A stretch of 64,000 nucleotides of DNA from Branchiostoma belcheri (Eukaryota > Chordata > Leptocardii > Amphioxiformes > Branchiostomatidae): NCBI RefSeq assembly GCF_001625305.1, contig NW_017802392.1, positions 1,017,623 to 1,081,622 on the forward strand, in the 5' to 3' direction. This document shows, one piece after another, positions 42,541-53,800 of the stretch. The notes beneath the pieces are model-generated. The model did not search any database. It was not told the origin of the DNA and saw nothing but the letters and a program-made list of their open reading frames with translations. Each line of letters begins with the position of its first letter. Positions within the stretch are counted from its first letter, which is position 1. A program made the position numbers and the translations under genes.

Positions 42541-44150
42541 CCCACGTCATTTTTTTTAATTTGCGAAAAAATCTGCCCGCCGCCCGTGTCTCTCCTTCTT
42601 CCGGTCAGCCCCTTCGCACTTCCGCCCAGCACGGCCCGGGAACATGTGGCCCCGCCGTCACCCTTCAACACCGGACAGAGCTAGGCGAGGACGCGCACGT
42701 GGCCTCGCTCTCCCCCCTATTCTCAATTTTTCGTTTCTTTATTCACGTTCGCGGTTCACGATGACTAAACAGAAAGCCTGTACAGTGACAGGCTGCTAGT
42801 GAAGGGGCATGTTGGTCCTTACGGCCCCAGGAAGTGCGGCGTGACCCTCTCGTCACCACCAGACGCCTCGGACAGCGACGCGGACAGGCAACGTGCTGAC
42901 AGGGCCCGGCGGTCTCTGCAGCAGAAGCTGCGGCGGGAGAGCCGAATCAAAGACCTGGCGAAGGGTCTCTGGTCAGAGGCGAGCGACGGGGAACAGGCAA
43001 CTGTGCGTGACCTCCGTGAAGACAAGGCCTTGGCCAGACGTGTCGAGCAGACTTTGGACGAGGTCTTTAGAAAAAAAGAAATCGCCAGCGTCATCCAAGA
43101 AAAAGGTCCGGATCCCGTCAGACGACAACCTCTCGCGGTCGAGCTCTTCTTCTCCGGTGGCTCACACCTCTCGCCGCCCCCTCGTAACCTCCTCGTCAGA
43201 AGACAGACCGAAGTCCCGTCACCACAGTTCCCGGCATCGCGTCTATTCCTCGTCGGCCAACAAGGCCAAGTCTCACCGCACCACTACCAGAAGCCGACGA
43301 AAAGGGAACAAGTCGCGCCGATACCGTGCCACCGACTCGGACAGTACGTCGGTTTCGTCTTCGTCGCCGCGCAGGTCCCGCCGCCGAGGTAAGGGCAAGA
43401 AGAGTGGCCGCAATAAGACTACCAATGATTGTGTTTCGGGCTGGGCTAAAGTGGACTGGCCAAATCACCACGTGCACTTCCCCGGTAAGGGTAAGACAGG
43501 CGATGGTTGTGTCACGTTCGTTGATTTGTCGACACCTATGTTTACGTATGGATACGTCAAAAACCTCAGCGAGAAGAAACGGGTCCAGGGATCCCTAAAG
43601 TTTAAGCTCCAACATCTCGCGGACTTGATGTATGATGCCTCTTACTATCAATGGGAAGTCGTGCGTGAAACACATGCCGCCGTCTTGTACTCTATGGAGA
43701 ACGGCACGTTAACTTGGGCAGACAAGGATGCCATCGACGAAACCAGAGAACGCCATTATCGCACTCAGGCTGGGGCTCCCCGAGCTCCTCCCACAACCCG
43801 GGGACCGACGCGCTTCCCACGCGATAACAACAGGGAGCGCTACTGCGAGGCGTATCAGCATGGGACCTGCCAGCGAGGCTCGGAGCATTGGGACCAGCGC
43901 TGGGGTCAGGTCAAACACGTGTGTTGTATGTGCCTTCTCGTCAGGCATGTAGAGGTAGTGCATCCGAAGATCGAGTGTCCACACGCGAGGACCTTTCGCT
44001 CCGCCCCCGGTGGTCAGCCTGGTCGAGGTGCCAGTTTCTCTTCACAGCCGGGTGCCACTGGCACCGGGGGAGAACAATATTGAATTGTTTCGCGCTGTTG
44101 CTCAGACCGGTGTCCCTAATTACCTTTAACAGTCCATCATGGGCTGTTTG
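42533..44150 (+). mobile_element. Tyrosine-recombinase retroelement (DIRS-like) gag fragment inserted in the L1 element
   Basis: GC-rich sequence, sharply different from its AT-rich host. It holds a plus-strand gag-like gene (42799-44083) and then returns to L1 sequence. No RT, RNase H or recombinase follows, and no inverted terminal repeats were found, so this is a partial copy. The L1 frame is missing only a short piece across the junctions (from ...EVYKEFF to FFPYEKGQLS). Confidence 0.55.
42799..44083 (+). pseudogene. DIRS-like gag protein with zinc-binding C-terminus, one frameshift
   Basis: The frame from 42799 (MKGHVGPYGPRKCG) encodes an Asp/Arg-rich helical region to about 43070. The reading then shifts by one at or near an A7 run (43071-43077) into the frame that is open to 44083. 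That part has a Ser/Arg-rich tract, a central folded-looking region (SGWAKVDWPNHHVHFPGKGK, LADLMYDASYYQWEVVRETH) and a zinc-type end: YCEAYQHGTC, then HVCCMCLL, then HPKIECPHA. The C-x(n)-C ... H-x-C-x2-C ... H-x4-C arrangement, after an Arg/Ser-rich region, resembles ORF1 of tyrosine-recombinase retroelements. An alternative is another retroelement gag. One shift in about 430 codons suggests a fairly young insertion. Confidence 0.55.
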
Positions 44151-45589
44151 AGAAGATAAAAAATTCTTTGTATACTTCTATTGTGATGCCATCCAAACCA
44201 GGTTTGAATGTCAGGATGGCCTCCCACAATTCGTTTCCATCAATTTTACCTTCACAGTTATGGGACTGTTCCAATGTAAGGGTCAGTATGTTATCCTTTA
44301 CAAAGAAAGACTGGTAGATATCCTCTGTCTTCAGAGGTAATGGTTCTACTTCTAATGAATACAAAGATGAGTAATAATTGACCTGTTCATTTAAAATGTC
44401 CATAGAATTAGTTGTCTATATTCCATTTTGTATCAACAGTTTAGAAAAAAAATTTCTTTGATTTGTTGCGTTGTAGCGGTATCAAAAATATTTTGTGGCT
44501 TTTTCTCCCAATCCTATTCATCTTGCGCGTGACTGTAACGTCAGTTTTAACCGTCTTTCCTCGTAAAGACTCTCAATATCCTTCTCCTTCTGTTTCAATT
44601 CTTCCAGCATTGAAAAGGAAGGTGATTTTTGATTATCAACTTCGTTATATACTCTTAATTCCCCAAGTATTTTTTTTCTTGCAAGAGAATTTATTCTTTT
44701 TTCCAAGATGCAAATTTGATACAATGGCCCCTAAATGAGCACTTAAATGCGTCCCAGACAATTCTTGGTTCAGCAGAAGTTATATTTTAAAAATTCTCTA
44801 ATAAATTATTTTGTTTCTTTTAGAAAGGTTTTATAATTTAAGAGGGTAGAGTCAAACTTCCAATATCCGGGTCCCTGTGGGGTATCATCTGTTATAACAT
44901 CTAAATGAATTAAGCGATGGTCGGATTTAAAAGGTTCTCCAATCGAGGAATTTAGTTCCTTGGTTACTAAGGCAAACGAAACCAAAAACCATATAAGCGA
45001 CTGGCTTGCCTTTTCCTCCGCCACGTGTATCGTTTCGTTTCTGGGTTATTTAACCGCCAAATATCCACTAAGTCAAGTGTATCAGAAAGTTCCAGAATTG
45101 CCTGGGTGGCATGCGGATGATAGTTGACTGAGTGTTCGCCTACTCTATCCTTATTTACATTAATTACAGTATTAAAATCACCTGTCAATATTACATTATC
45201 ATTACAGTTTACCATTGTCAAAATAATTCTTTGTAAGTTTTCAAAAAAGACTTCATCGTCTTTGACGAATATGACAAGACAGATGCGAAGTTTAGCGACA
45301 GTCAAATCTAATAAAATAAATCTCCCTTCATCATCTTTCTTTTCTGAAACGACAAATCATTCTTAAACAATATCAAAACCCCGCAACTATTTGTCCATCC
45401 GTGACAGAACAAAATCTGCCCCCCCCCCTTTCTGCTGTCCATTCTTTTCCTCCATGTTTCTTGTAAACAAAAAAATTTGTGTGGTTTGTCTCTTAAGAAG
45501 GTAAAAGATTTCTCGTCTTTTTTGTTTCTTTATTTCACAAGCCATTACAATTAAAACTTGCTATAGAAAGATTACTTTGGAGTGCCATG
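44137..45589 (-). pseudogene. L1/Tx1 ORF2 N-terminal part: APE-type endonuclease and linker
   Basis: From ATG 45589 a stop follows FNCNGL almost at once. The endonuclease then resumes with LTGDFNTVINVNKDR (catalytic-site GDFN), a LVDIWRLNNPETKRYTW block and DHRLIHLDV (SDH-type box). The linker includes LTLEQSHNCEGKIDGNELWE and KPGLDGITIEVYKEFF (44137-44403). The enzyme nicks target DNA to prime reverse transcription. The copy is inactive owing to several stops. The linker ends abruptly at the foreign block. Confidence 0.7.
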
Positions 45590-45939
45590 GCAGGGGAAAG
45601 GCGTGGGGGTGGTATCGCTTGCAATGATGACGGGGATGAGTCGGTCTTTTTAATGTGCAAATCAGCAGAGCAGGTGAACCTCTTAATTGACAACCGTAGG
45701 TTAGGAACAGCAGGTGGATCGGGTTTCAGACATATGTGTACGTTTGTAAACAGAGTAAAAATCACTGAGAAAAACAAGACAAAAATTACAAACAACAACG
45801 AAATAGTCGGCAGAACACGGCCTGACATAATGAACAGTTGAGTAGGTGTTATGAGGCTCACCGTGTAGATAAACTTGAGAGCCAAACATTGTTCAGTAGT
45901 GTTTAATATCCTGCATTTTGCGAATATAGTAGGAGTAAA

Positions 45940-46290
45940 CCCTTACCAGTACAATGTCAGCGTACCCTTTTTAGAAGGATACTGATTTTCCTTTCCCATC
46001 TCTCCAATATCCATTGTAGAACCTGTATTCCAATCCTCTTTCATAAGCCTGTTTACGGTTCTCTCGCCAATTGCGTTTCTCCTGAAGATCAGTTACCGTA
46101 AGGTCGTCTGTAAAGTAGAAGCTTTCATCTTTCAGCTTAGACTCTTGCAACCTTCATGATCTTCACTTTATCTTGGTAGCTGTTTAGCTTGAAGAGGATG
46201 TGCTGTGGAGTTTTATCTTTACTGTTCTCCCTTTTCCACTTTCCGGCCGATTATTCAGATATTATTCCTACGGGAAATACGCTGAAGTTT
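45940..46290 (-). pseudogene. L1/Tx1 ORF1 protein C-terminal domain, broken
   Basis: Minus-strand frames give ILFKLNSYQDKVKIMKVAR, then SKLKDESFYFTDDLTVTDLQ, then RENRKQAYERGLEYRFYNGY. The F-K-L-x-S-Y-x-D-K ... Y-F-T-D-D-L-T pattern is the C-terminal domain of L1-type ORF1 RNA-binding proteins. It is split between two frames. It lies just upstream of ORF2, as in intact L1 elements. Confidence 0.55.
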
Positions 46291-46389
46291 GTTACATTTC
46301 TTCTTCATTACTTCATTTCTTCCAGTTCTTCTGTCGCTTTCATTTGTTTGGTGATTGACGTAATCCGGTCAGTTGTTAAAACTAAGGTT

Positions 46390-47660
46390 TTTTTTTTTAA
46401 TTTTTTTAATTTTTTTTATTAAATTAATCCTTTATTCACACAACATTTACATGTACATTGTAACATTGTAAAAGGACAACAATACGTGTGCATTATATAT
46501 AAAAAAAGACAACCCTTTTTATACAAAGAGAATTCTGTTTTAAACATATTAGCTATTGCAATCCCATCATATGTGTCCTTTTTCAGCCAACTTCAAAATA
46601 TTACGTATTTTGCGATAGTGATAGCTAGGTTTGTGTACTTAATTTCCACAGAGGGATTGGGCAGATCTGTTTTATATCCTAATATTATAACCTTGAAGTT
46701 GATTACAACATTACAGTAAAAAGTCTTGTATATATAATCCTTCACTATTGTCCAGAAAGATTTTAACCTACTACAAGCAATAAACAAATGTTGATAATCT
46801 TCTATACAGTTACATAGATTACAGATATTACTGGGTTTTATTTTCCAAACATAAAGTAACTGGCCACATGGCAGTATACGATGTAACAGCTTATAATTCA
46901 ATTGCATCAAGTGTTTTCCTATTGGAAAATATGTTTGATTTTTCCATATGTTTTTCCAGTCAGGTTTACAATTAAATTCAGCCTCCCACTTATCCTGTAC
47001 ACCAGGTGTTTCAAATTTTTGTTGCATTAAGAATTGATACAGCTTGGCAGTTTTCATAAGACACAAGTTGGGGACATTTGTAGATCCAGTACTTTCAGTG
47101 TTAACTGTTACCTCTGTTTCTTTCAAGCATTTTTGTATAGCATATTTGACAGAGAGCAATTCACATGTCCAGTTTCTTCTAACTTTAAGTTTTTGAAAGA
47201 CTGCTTTATCGTTCATAAATACTCCATTCTGTACAATGTCTTTTACATTATACAAAACCTGAATTTATCCAGTTCGGGTACGAAAGTGGTTTACCTTTTG
47301 ATAATATGTACTTATTACCCCAGATCATCTGGTTCTGTATACCATAATCTAAGTAGAGTACTATTTTAAATTGTTTTACTCTTTCATCCCAATTCAGTTG
47401 TACAAGAGTATCTTTACAATGTCCAAAGTAAACTCCTAAAAGATTTAATAGGCTCTGAGGGCCACTCAATCTCTTCCAACTGTTTCTTTCTATCTTTCCA
47501 TGGGCCTAGCCACAGTCCTTTTGTTTTTAATCTATTTAGTTTGAGACCTGTGACAATGTGAAAGTGATCAATACATCTTAACACTTCAATCAGTGATTCT
47601 TCACTAGATAGGAATAATGGATAGGAGAAAGGAGACCCTGAGTCTTTAGATAACTGGAGA
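46390..47660 (-). mobile_element. Second Tx1/L1-like LINE, 5'-truncated
   Basis: The minus-strand reading starts around 47650 inside the RT (LSSEESLIEVLRCIDHFHIV, then LKTKGLWLGPWKD). It continues through 47248-47469 and 46593-47255 and ends with the zinc motif CNLCNCIEDYQHLFIAC. AATAAA and an A-rich tail lie at 46390-46430 (poly-T on the plus strand). It is 5'-truncated in the RT domain. It sits immediately upstream of the first Tx1/L1 element, in the same orientation. Confidence 0.7.
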
Positions 47661-47689
47661 CCTGTGAGCTTATAAAATACTGATTACAA

Positions 47690-48105
47690 AATACTCGCTT
47701 TTATATTGGCCAACAGAATCAAACCCCATCTTGATAAATTAATAAACAACGACCAGACGGCATACATTAAAGGCCGTTTCATCGGTCAGAATGTTCGATT
47801 AATAAATGATATCATAGATTACTGCGATGACAAGAATAAACATGGGATGATTCTTTTTTTTTAGACTTCGAAAAAGCATTCGATACCATTGAACACAACT
47901 TTATGGTTAAAGTTCTTGATAAGTTTAACTTTGGACCCAATTTTATCAGCTGGGTAAAACAATTTACACAGAGTGCATTGCATCAATAATAAACAATGGA
48001 TGGAGATCAGCCACTATTCAAATTAAACGTGGTATCAAGCAAGGCTGCCCCCTTAGCGCTCTCCTTTTTTTATTTGTTGTTGAGATACTGTTTCATATTA
48101 GAACG
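47690..48105 (+). pseudogene. L1/Tx1-type reverse-transcriptase fragment
   Basis: Plus-strand frames read QTAYIKGRFIGQNVRLINDI, then (after a shift at a T-run near 47858) DFEKAFDTIEHNFMVK, then IKRGIKQGCPLSALLFLFVV. These are RT motifs 2, A and B of an L1/Tx1-clade element. The fragment begins and ends abruptly and is followed directly by a CR1-like element in the same orientation. Confidence 0.65.
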
Positions 48106-48107
48106 TT

Positions 48108-50205
48108 TTGAGGCCGATTCCTGTTGTGATCGGAAATCATCACAAAACACCTGACAGGTCCTTTCAGGCTCTCTTTCACAGGGAGAAAGTATTGAAGAAT
48201 TTGGACAAGGTGCGTGTGGACAAGAGGCGACAGCCAAACGACCCAACATCTTTGTTATGTAACCCCAGATCGTCGGTGAATAGGCTAGACGAACCATCCT
48301 GCTACAGCATGACGTAGGAATTGCAGCTGTGACGGAGTCACGGTTTACACCTGACATGCCTGAGATGTGCCTATCCGTAGATGGATATACTTTGTTCTCC
48401 AAAAGTCGTCCAAATAGAAGAGGGGGAGGGGCTGCCCTCTGTGTCAAAGACTCACTATCGGTTACGATTTTGCACGACATATCAGTACCGCAGGAGTTAG
48501 AATGTTTATGGGTCTCGGTACGACCCAGGCGTTTGCCGAGGGGATTATCAGAGGTGGTCACATGCACAGTGTACAACCCACCAGCCTCCCCACACCAAGA
48601 TGACCTGCTGGAACCTAATCACAGAAACGTACCGAATAAGAGCACAGCATCCAGAAGTAGGAGTGGTTATCCTAGGTGGCCTGAACAGACTGGACATTAG
48701 TGACATAAGCAGTGGAAATGGTCTGATCCAGGTCGTGGACACTCCGACGAGGGGTCAAGCAATCCTTGATTTGATAATCACAGACCTGAAAGGTAACTAT
48801 CATAAACCAGAGGTAATCAGCCCTCTAGGCCTAAGCGACCATAACATGGTCTTATGGAGAGCCGAAACACACCAAACACAGAATGAAACAAATATAAAAA
48901 CAGTTCGCCCCATGAGGGACTATGACATCCGTGCGTTCGGCCAATGGCTTTGTACTTACCAGTGGGAAGAGCTGCACGCAGCACCGACATGTGAGCAAAA
49001 AACAAACATTTTCTACAACATCCTCCAGAACGCCATGGACAGGTACTTCCCGACACGACGGGTAAAAATGCACTGCACTGACAAACAATGGATAACACCG
49101 GAACTTAAAACACTCATCTTAAAAAGACAAATGGCCTTGTTCACAAGGGCAGGTACATGTATGTTTGTGGAAACAACTCAGAAACAAGGTTAACCGACAG
49201 GTAAAGAAAGCTAAAGGGTGCTTACTACAGTGAGCGGGTGAGAAAAATGAAAAGAGAACCCAGCTGATTGGAAAAGGGAACTGAGAAGTATGCTCAACAT
49301 GCAACACAAGGACGTCATATTAAACATCCGGGGAATGAGGCGGCAGACTCATGTACATGTAAACCAGCAGTTCGCGGCGGTCACATTTACCAGCATATAT
49401 GCCATGCAAAGCCCCACCGCCAGAGGTCTACCCCTGGGACGTTTACAACATCTTGCGTAAATTGAAAGTCGGTAAGGCTCCCGGCCAGATCAACTGAGTA
49501 CGAGGGTATTGAGAGAGTTCGACTACGAGTTTAGCACACCTGTTGCAGACATGATCAATACTTCACTGAAGGAGGGCCAACAGTGGAATGACGCAATAGT
49601 GGTAACACTGCCCAAGTCACAACCTCCGTCAATAAATAACTGCGTCCTGTGTCTCTAACCTCACAGCTTACAAAAGTGGCTGAAACTTTCATAGTCAGGT
49701 GGCTACTACGGAACATTAGACCTTCGCTCGATCCCCAGCAGTTCGGAAGTCTGAAGGGGAGATCAACAGCACATTATCTTGTCAGTCTGTTAGACTACTT
49801 GAGCAAGGAATCCGACAAACTGGGAACCATCACCACTATGGTGATGACGGATTTGTTAAAACTTGGAGCTTCACCGTGCCTCGTACCTTGGATCAGCAAT
49901 TTCCTTACAAACCGGCGACAACGAGTACAGTACGATAGTGTCCTCTCAGACTGGGAAACTCTGTCATGTTCTGTACCACAAGGCACGATCCTAGGGCCGA
50001 TTATATTCCTGGCCGTCTTTGACGACGCGGTGAGCGAAACCCTGGTACGAGAATGGAAATACGTCGATGACTCTCCATGGCCGAGTCACGTCACCACAGC
50101 AAACCATCCGTTCTACAGAGTGAGCTGGACAAGTTTAGTGACTGGGCAGAACTAAGCCACGTGTTACTGTGCAATAAAGGTCTTCCATTCATTCATTCAA
50201 TAAAA
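48108..50205 (+). mobile_element. CR1-like LINE, plus strand, with internal deletion
   Basis: The endonuclease (48240-49190) includes GYTLFSKSRPNRRGGGAALC, ECLWVSVRP, TRGQAILDLIITD and LSDHNMVLW. The RT part (49649-50155) has DPQQFGSLKGRSTAHYLVSL, VPQGTILGPIIF and KYVDDS. After YVDD the ORF jumps to a short 3' UTR with AATAAA and an (ATTC)3 tail (about 50175-50205). The thumb and C-terminus are thus deleted. Motif A is also damaged (MTD runs straight into LLKLGASP, lacking the expected KAFD..DH stretch). Several frameshifts. Related to the 54-61 kb elements. Confidence 0.7.
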
Positions 50206-50212
50206 AACAAAT

Positions 50213-50440
50213 GATGAATAGGAACTCCAACATAGAATGTTTATGTCTACACGTATTTACCAATTCAAACCACATATAGGCATGAGTCATCAAGGCGTTG
50301 TCGCCATATCTTCACATGATCGCCACGCGGCCTTCTTGAATTGTTGGAACATGAAGCGCTCACAGATAGACAACTGCAAGTAAATTTTATGACGAGATCC
50401 TCCACAGACTCCACATTTAAAGCGATAGGGTGAACAAAAC
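50213..50440 (+). repeat. Repeat with short MSHQGVV ORF, copy with indels
   Basis: Matches 51500-51712 along its length (GGCATGAGTCATCAAGGCG, TTCTTGAATTGTTGGAACATG, CAAGTAAATTT), but indels break the 50-codon ORF. Confidence 0.7.
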
Positions 50441-50528
50441 AAGGCGGGCATTTTCAAATTTGGAGATATTTAACTTTTAAATAACAGGTCAGGTGCAGAG
50501 AAAAGAAAGACGGAGAATTATTTGTTAA

Positions 50529-50592
50529 CCCTACCTAGACCGGGCTTTTTTGACATGGGGGGGACCGGGGGGNNNNNNNNNNNNNNNNNNNN
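50529..50592 (+). mobile_element. piggyBac-type MITE left end running into an assembly gap
   Basis: TTAA (50525-50528) is followed by CCCTACCTAGACCGGGC and a G-run, then 20 N (50573-50592). After the gap an unrelated LINE begins, so the gap hides the rest of the MITE or a mis-join. Confidence 0.75.
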
Positions 50593-51061
50593 TACGCAGT
50601 CTGTCCCGATCCTCATCCGCCCTCTTCACCCCTGTTTTGACAGTGGATTTCCACAGGGTGCGGTTAAGGGCGATGTTCTCCCAGGACTCGGAGTCGATGT
50701 GTGCTGCCCTAAGGTCCCTCTTACAGACGTCCTTGTATCGCAAATGAGGGCGGCCTTTTTTCCGAGTTCCGCGCTCAAGCTGGCCGTACAGTAAGTCCTT
50801 TGGAATGCGGTCTTGATCCATGCGGCGGACATGGCCTAGCCATCTCAAGCGACGTTCACTGAGAATCGCATACATGGTCCTGGATCTTGACCTCCTGAGG
50901 ACCTCGGAGTTTGTAACCCTGTCCATCCAGGTAATGCCCAGGATCCTACGTAAGCATCTCATGTGGAAAGCATTAAGTTTGGCTTCTTGTACCGCATAGG
51001 TTGACCAAGGTTCATGGGCATCAGGGCGTGTCCACACGCCGGTGGGCCATGCATGCCGCAT
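50593..51061 (-). pseudogene. LINE reverse-transcriptase C-terminal end
   Basis: The minus-strand frame reads KLNAFHMRCLRRILGITW, VTNSEVLRRSRS, RRLRWLGHVRRMDQDRIPKD and GRPHLRYKDVCKRDLR, followed by ...WKSTV. This W-x-G-H-V-x-R-M ... G-R-P..R..D pattern is the standard tail of many RTE/L1-type animal LINE proteins. It is cut by the N gap on its 3' side; the 5' side degrades past 51061. Confidence 0.7.
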
Positions 51062-51499
51062 GTCTGGGGGCCAGACCTCCTCCGAGCTCCCTGCAGTTTA
51101 GCCTGGGGCCTTGCGGTGCCCAGTTACCATCTGTAGCCACGAGGAGGCACTGCATAGGACTTGCTGTGGAGAGGCTATATACTGGCAGGAGAGACTTACG
51201 CACTCGGCTCTCTTTTCGCAGTGCTGCGAACAGCTCCGCTAGCCAGCGGTGAGGGCTGAAAGCGAGAGGTGGCAAGCACACTAACGCTACGCCTACACAC
51301 TAGACGCATCACACAGCCATTTACAGACGAATTGCTGTGTAAGGGAAGTAAAATAAGGCAGAAATTGGCCAGAGATGACAATAATGACAATGCCATAAAA
51401 ACTATTAAACGTTATTCAGAAAAAGCACACGGAAACTCTTAAAATAGACATTGTTGCATGGCGTTATTTTTGTGCCCACCCACTATTTCAGACTAATAA

Positions 51500-51712
51500 A
51501 GAACAAACGATGAACGGGAACTCTAATAAACTGTTTTTATCTATTCAAACCACGTAGGCATGAGTCATCAAGGCGTCGTCGCCATGTCTTCACAGGATCG
51601 CCACAGCGCGCGCCTTCTTGAATTGTTGGAACATGAAGCGCTCACAATTAAACAACAGCAAGTAAATTTGAATTCTATGGATGTGATCCTCAACAGACTT
51701 CAAATTTAATAC
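51500..51712 (+). repeat. Repeat with intact 50-codon ORF
   Basis: The ORF at 51561-51713 reads MSHQGVVAMSSQDRHSARL, then LELLEHEALTIKQQQVN, then LNSMDVILNRLQI and a TAA. It is rich in Leu and Gln with heptad spacing, so a short coiled coil is likely. Two decayed copies are at 50213 and 34555. Sequence just before this copy (51440-51480) also matches 36070-36110, linking it to the LINE-like 5' end family. Confidence 0.6.
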
Positions 51713-51719
51713 GATTGGA

Positions 51720-52785
51720 AGAAAAAAACAAGAAGGGCGAAAAGGATTCACCCAATTTTTTTAAAATTTTGAGATAATAAACTTTGAAATAAAGTTCAGG
51801 TGAAAAAATCTAAATGTCATTTTAAATGTGTATACCTTAACTAGGAGAAAGTTGCCTTTCGCTGTTGAATTTGATTTATGCTTAACTTTCAGGACCTTCG
51901 CGGTCAATAATCTAGTTATTAGGTAGACCACACCATCAACCAAAAGGTGAGGTTGAGCGGGAATATAAGAATTTTAATGAAGTCAACAATGACAATGATA
52001 TCACGCCCCTCACATGCCAGAAACAACACCGTCATTCGGCTACACACCAGACGGTCTCAACAACACAAAAACAAGACATATTTCTGAAATATTTTTGAGA
52101 GACTGACCTTGCAGAGATTAACAGTTTACTGCGGCAAAGAATTTGACGATAGAATGTGATCTTCTAGGACCTAAGGCCACCAAAAAGACATTATAAGATT
52201 AATGTCGAGAAAGGTCGTGCAAAATGCTCGTATGACAAAATTATGGTGGTCAGCAACTCCCTAGACATGTAAATGCAAAATGCTACGATCCGGCTACCCC
52301 AACCCTAACTACTCTTCTCCCCGGAGGCCAAAGTGAGGACAAGGGAGGGGGGAGGTAGGGTTTCCCAGTGCTGCAAACGGCAGGATGTTTTCTCACTCCT
52401 GATGTAGAACTTGTACGGGTAGCGAGGAGGAATTTTCTAGGAGAGCATCCTATATGATATCATACGCAGGAAGAATATAGAAAAGTTGTTAAGGGCTAAC
52501 ACTACATGTGCATGTATCTACAATAAAAATCAAGGCATTCGTTTTGCTGCCCACATGTCTTAGGCTAATAGCAGGGGCAGTATTCTAATACTACTAGTAT
52601 ATAATAATGTACACAGGTAACCTAAAAAACCAAGTGTATAGTAGAAGCCATGGCCACCGTAAAAAGGATAGTAGTGGTGATAGTGGTAATGCAAGAATGC
52701 GATGTAAATTGTTGGCTGTGTTATATTGAGCCTAGACCACATGTAACAACTGGTCTTTCTGCGTGGTAGGATTTGGTTACAGTTA
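51720..52785. other. No gene seen
   Basis: AT-rich unique sequence; no ORF with recognisable content. Confidence 0.35.
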
Positions 52786-53188
52786 GGCCACACTGACTGA
52801 ATTTTATGGATGACATCCGCGTGCGCATTGATTTTCGACTGTTCTCAAAAAAATCACGTCTTCGGAGTCTCTAGGCTTCTAGATTAGGACTCTAGTCCAT
52901 GGTAGTTAGTGACAATACGGAGCCAGTAGTAACACTGGATCGGATGGCACTCAGGATACCGAACGACGGCAAGAACTCGTGCCGATTCATATATTCCGCA
53001 AAAAAGCCATCATGTGCCGGCTTGTCGTATGCGTCGCTATGTACTGCGGCAAATTCACAATACCAGCTTTGTATTTTCTGTGGTTTAATAACATTTTAAT
53101 TTTTGTCCGGAATTCCTTTTTTTCGCCCGCGCGCACTAGTTTGGGGGTGTTCAGAGGATGACATCCATAAAATTAAGACTGTGTAGCC
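52786..53188. mobile_element. Harbinger-type MITE, second full copy (403 bp)
   Basis: The ends GGCCACACTGACTGAATTTTA (shown in part) and the inverted right end are flanked by TTA (52783-52785, 53189-53191). Subterminal CGCGTGCGC/CGCGCGCAC blocks match the copy at 19878-20291. It is more diverged at the termini than that copy. Confidence 0.82.
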
Positions 53189-53264
53189 TTACAGTATCTT
53201 ACGGTACCTTAGACTCTCACTATAAGGATCTAGTTACTATAGCCAAGTCGATTTATATGTGGCA

Positions 53265-53678
53265 TGACTTTATTACCTTCGCCAAGAATTGGAGAAGGTT
53301 ATGTTTTCGTGTCCGTGTGTCTGTGTGTCTGTGTGTCAACAGCATAACTCGAGAAAGCTTAGATGGATTATCTTGATATTTGGTAGGTGGGTAGGTCTTG
53401 ATGAGAGCTCGAACTGATTAGATTTTGGGCCCCCTGGCGGCTTGTCATGGTACTGCAGCTGAACTTCCGGTTTTAATATCTCATGATCTAGACAAGCTAG
53501 GGTGACAAAATTTGGATGACAGGTAGCTCTTGTGCTGGGAAAGAAGTGACGTGAGTTTGGGCCCCCTAGCAGCTTGCTCTGGAACTGCAGGGGGGTTTAA
53601 AGGACAAATGTTTAAAGGAGGATAACTCAAGAACCGATTGATGGATCATCATGATTTTTGGTATGTAGGTAGCTTGAG
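53265..53678 (+). repeat. Left half of a split repeat (Helitron-like family)
   Basis: Starts ACCTTCGCCAAGAATTGG, followed by a GTGTCTGTGTGTCTGTGTGTC microsatellite-like stretch (given in part), AGCATAACTCGAGAA, and the CTGCAG/CTTCCGGTTTTAATATCTCA block shared with the 37.4-39.2 kb units. It breaks off after GTAGGTAGCTTGAG (53665-53678). The right half resumes at 57880. Confidence 0.7.
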
Positions 53679-53760
53679 ATACGTCGATGAAGGTTAGATA
53701 TCCAGGTAATACGATACGCCAAAATCAATTACTCAAGCAACTGGATATGATTTTGAAAAC

Positions 53761-53800
53761 GTCAGACGTTTCGGCTAGTATCCACTACCTTTCGTCAGTG
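53761..53800 (-). ncRNA. Candidate hammerhead ribozyme core
   Basis: On the minus strand CTGACGA (53792-53798) is followed by a stem GGTAGT-GGAT-ACTAGCC (six pairs, one bulged G) and then GAAA (53769-53772) and CGTC. CUGANGA-stem II-GAAA is the conserved hammerhead core, and Penelope-like elements are known to carry such motifs in their terminal repeats. Stem I/III pairing was not modelled, so activity is unproven. Confidence 0.5.

Larger units (their letters stand above)
40265..46390 (-). mobile_element. Tx1/L1-like LINE, nearly full length, split by an insertion
   Basis: Order on the minus strand: an ORF1 C-terminal domain (about 45950-46290), ORF2 start (ATG at 45589, MALQSNLSIASFNCNGL), endonuclease, linker, reverse transcriptase (41827-42540), thumb and C-terminal zinc motif, with a stop at 40362. 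A foreign block (about 42533-44150, plus strand) interrupts ORF2 between the linker and RT. Multiple stops and frameshifts show an old copy. Confidence 0.75.

Noticed and set aside
42893..44083. 396-codon ORF as a host SR-type splicing protein
   Set aside because: The Arg/Ser tract is suggestive, but the zinc-type tail, the location inside an L1 element and the lack of introns or promoter favour a retroelement gag.
50525..50800. A transposon-LINE fusion across 50573-50592
   Set aside because: The junction lies inside an N gap, so adjacency is not shown by sequence.
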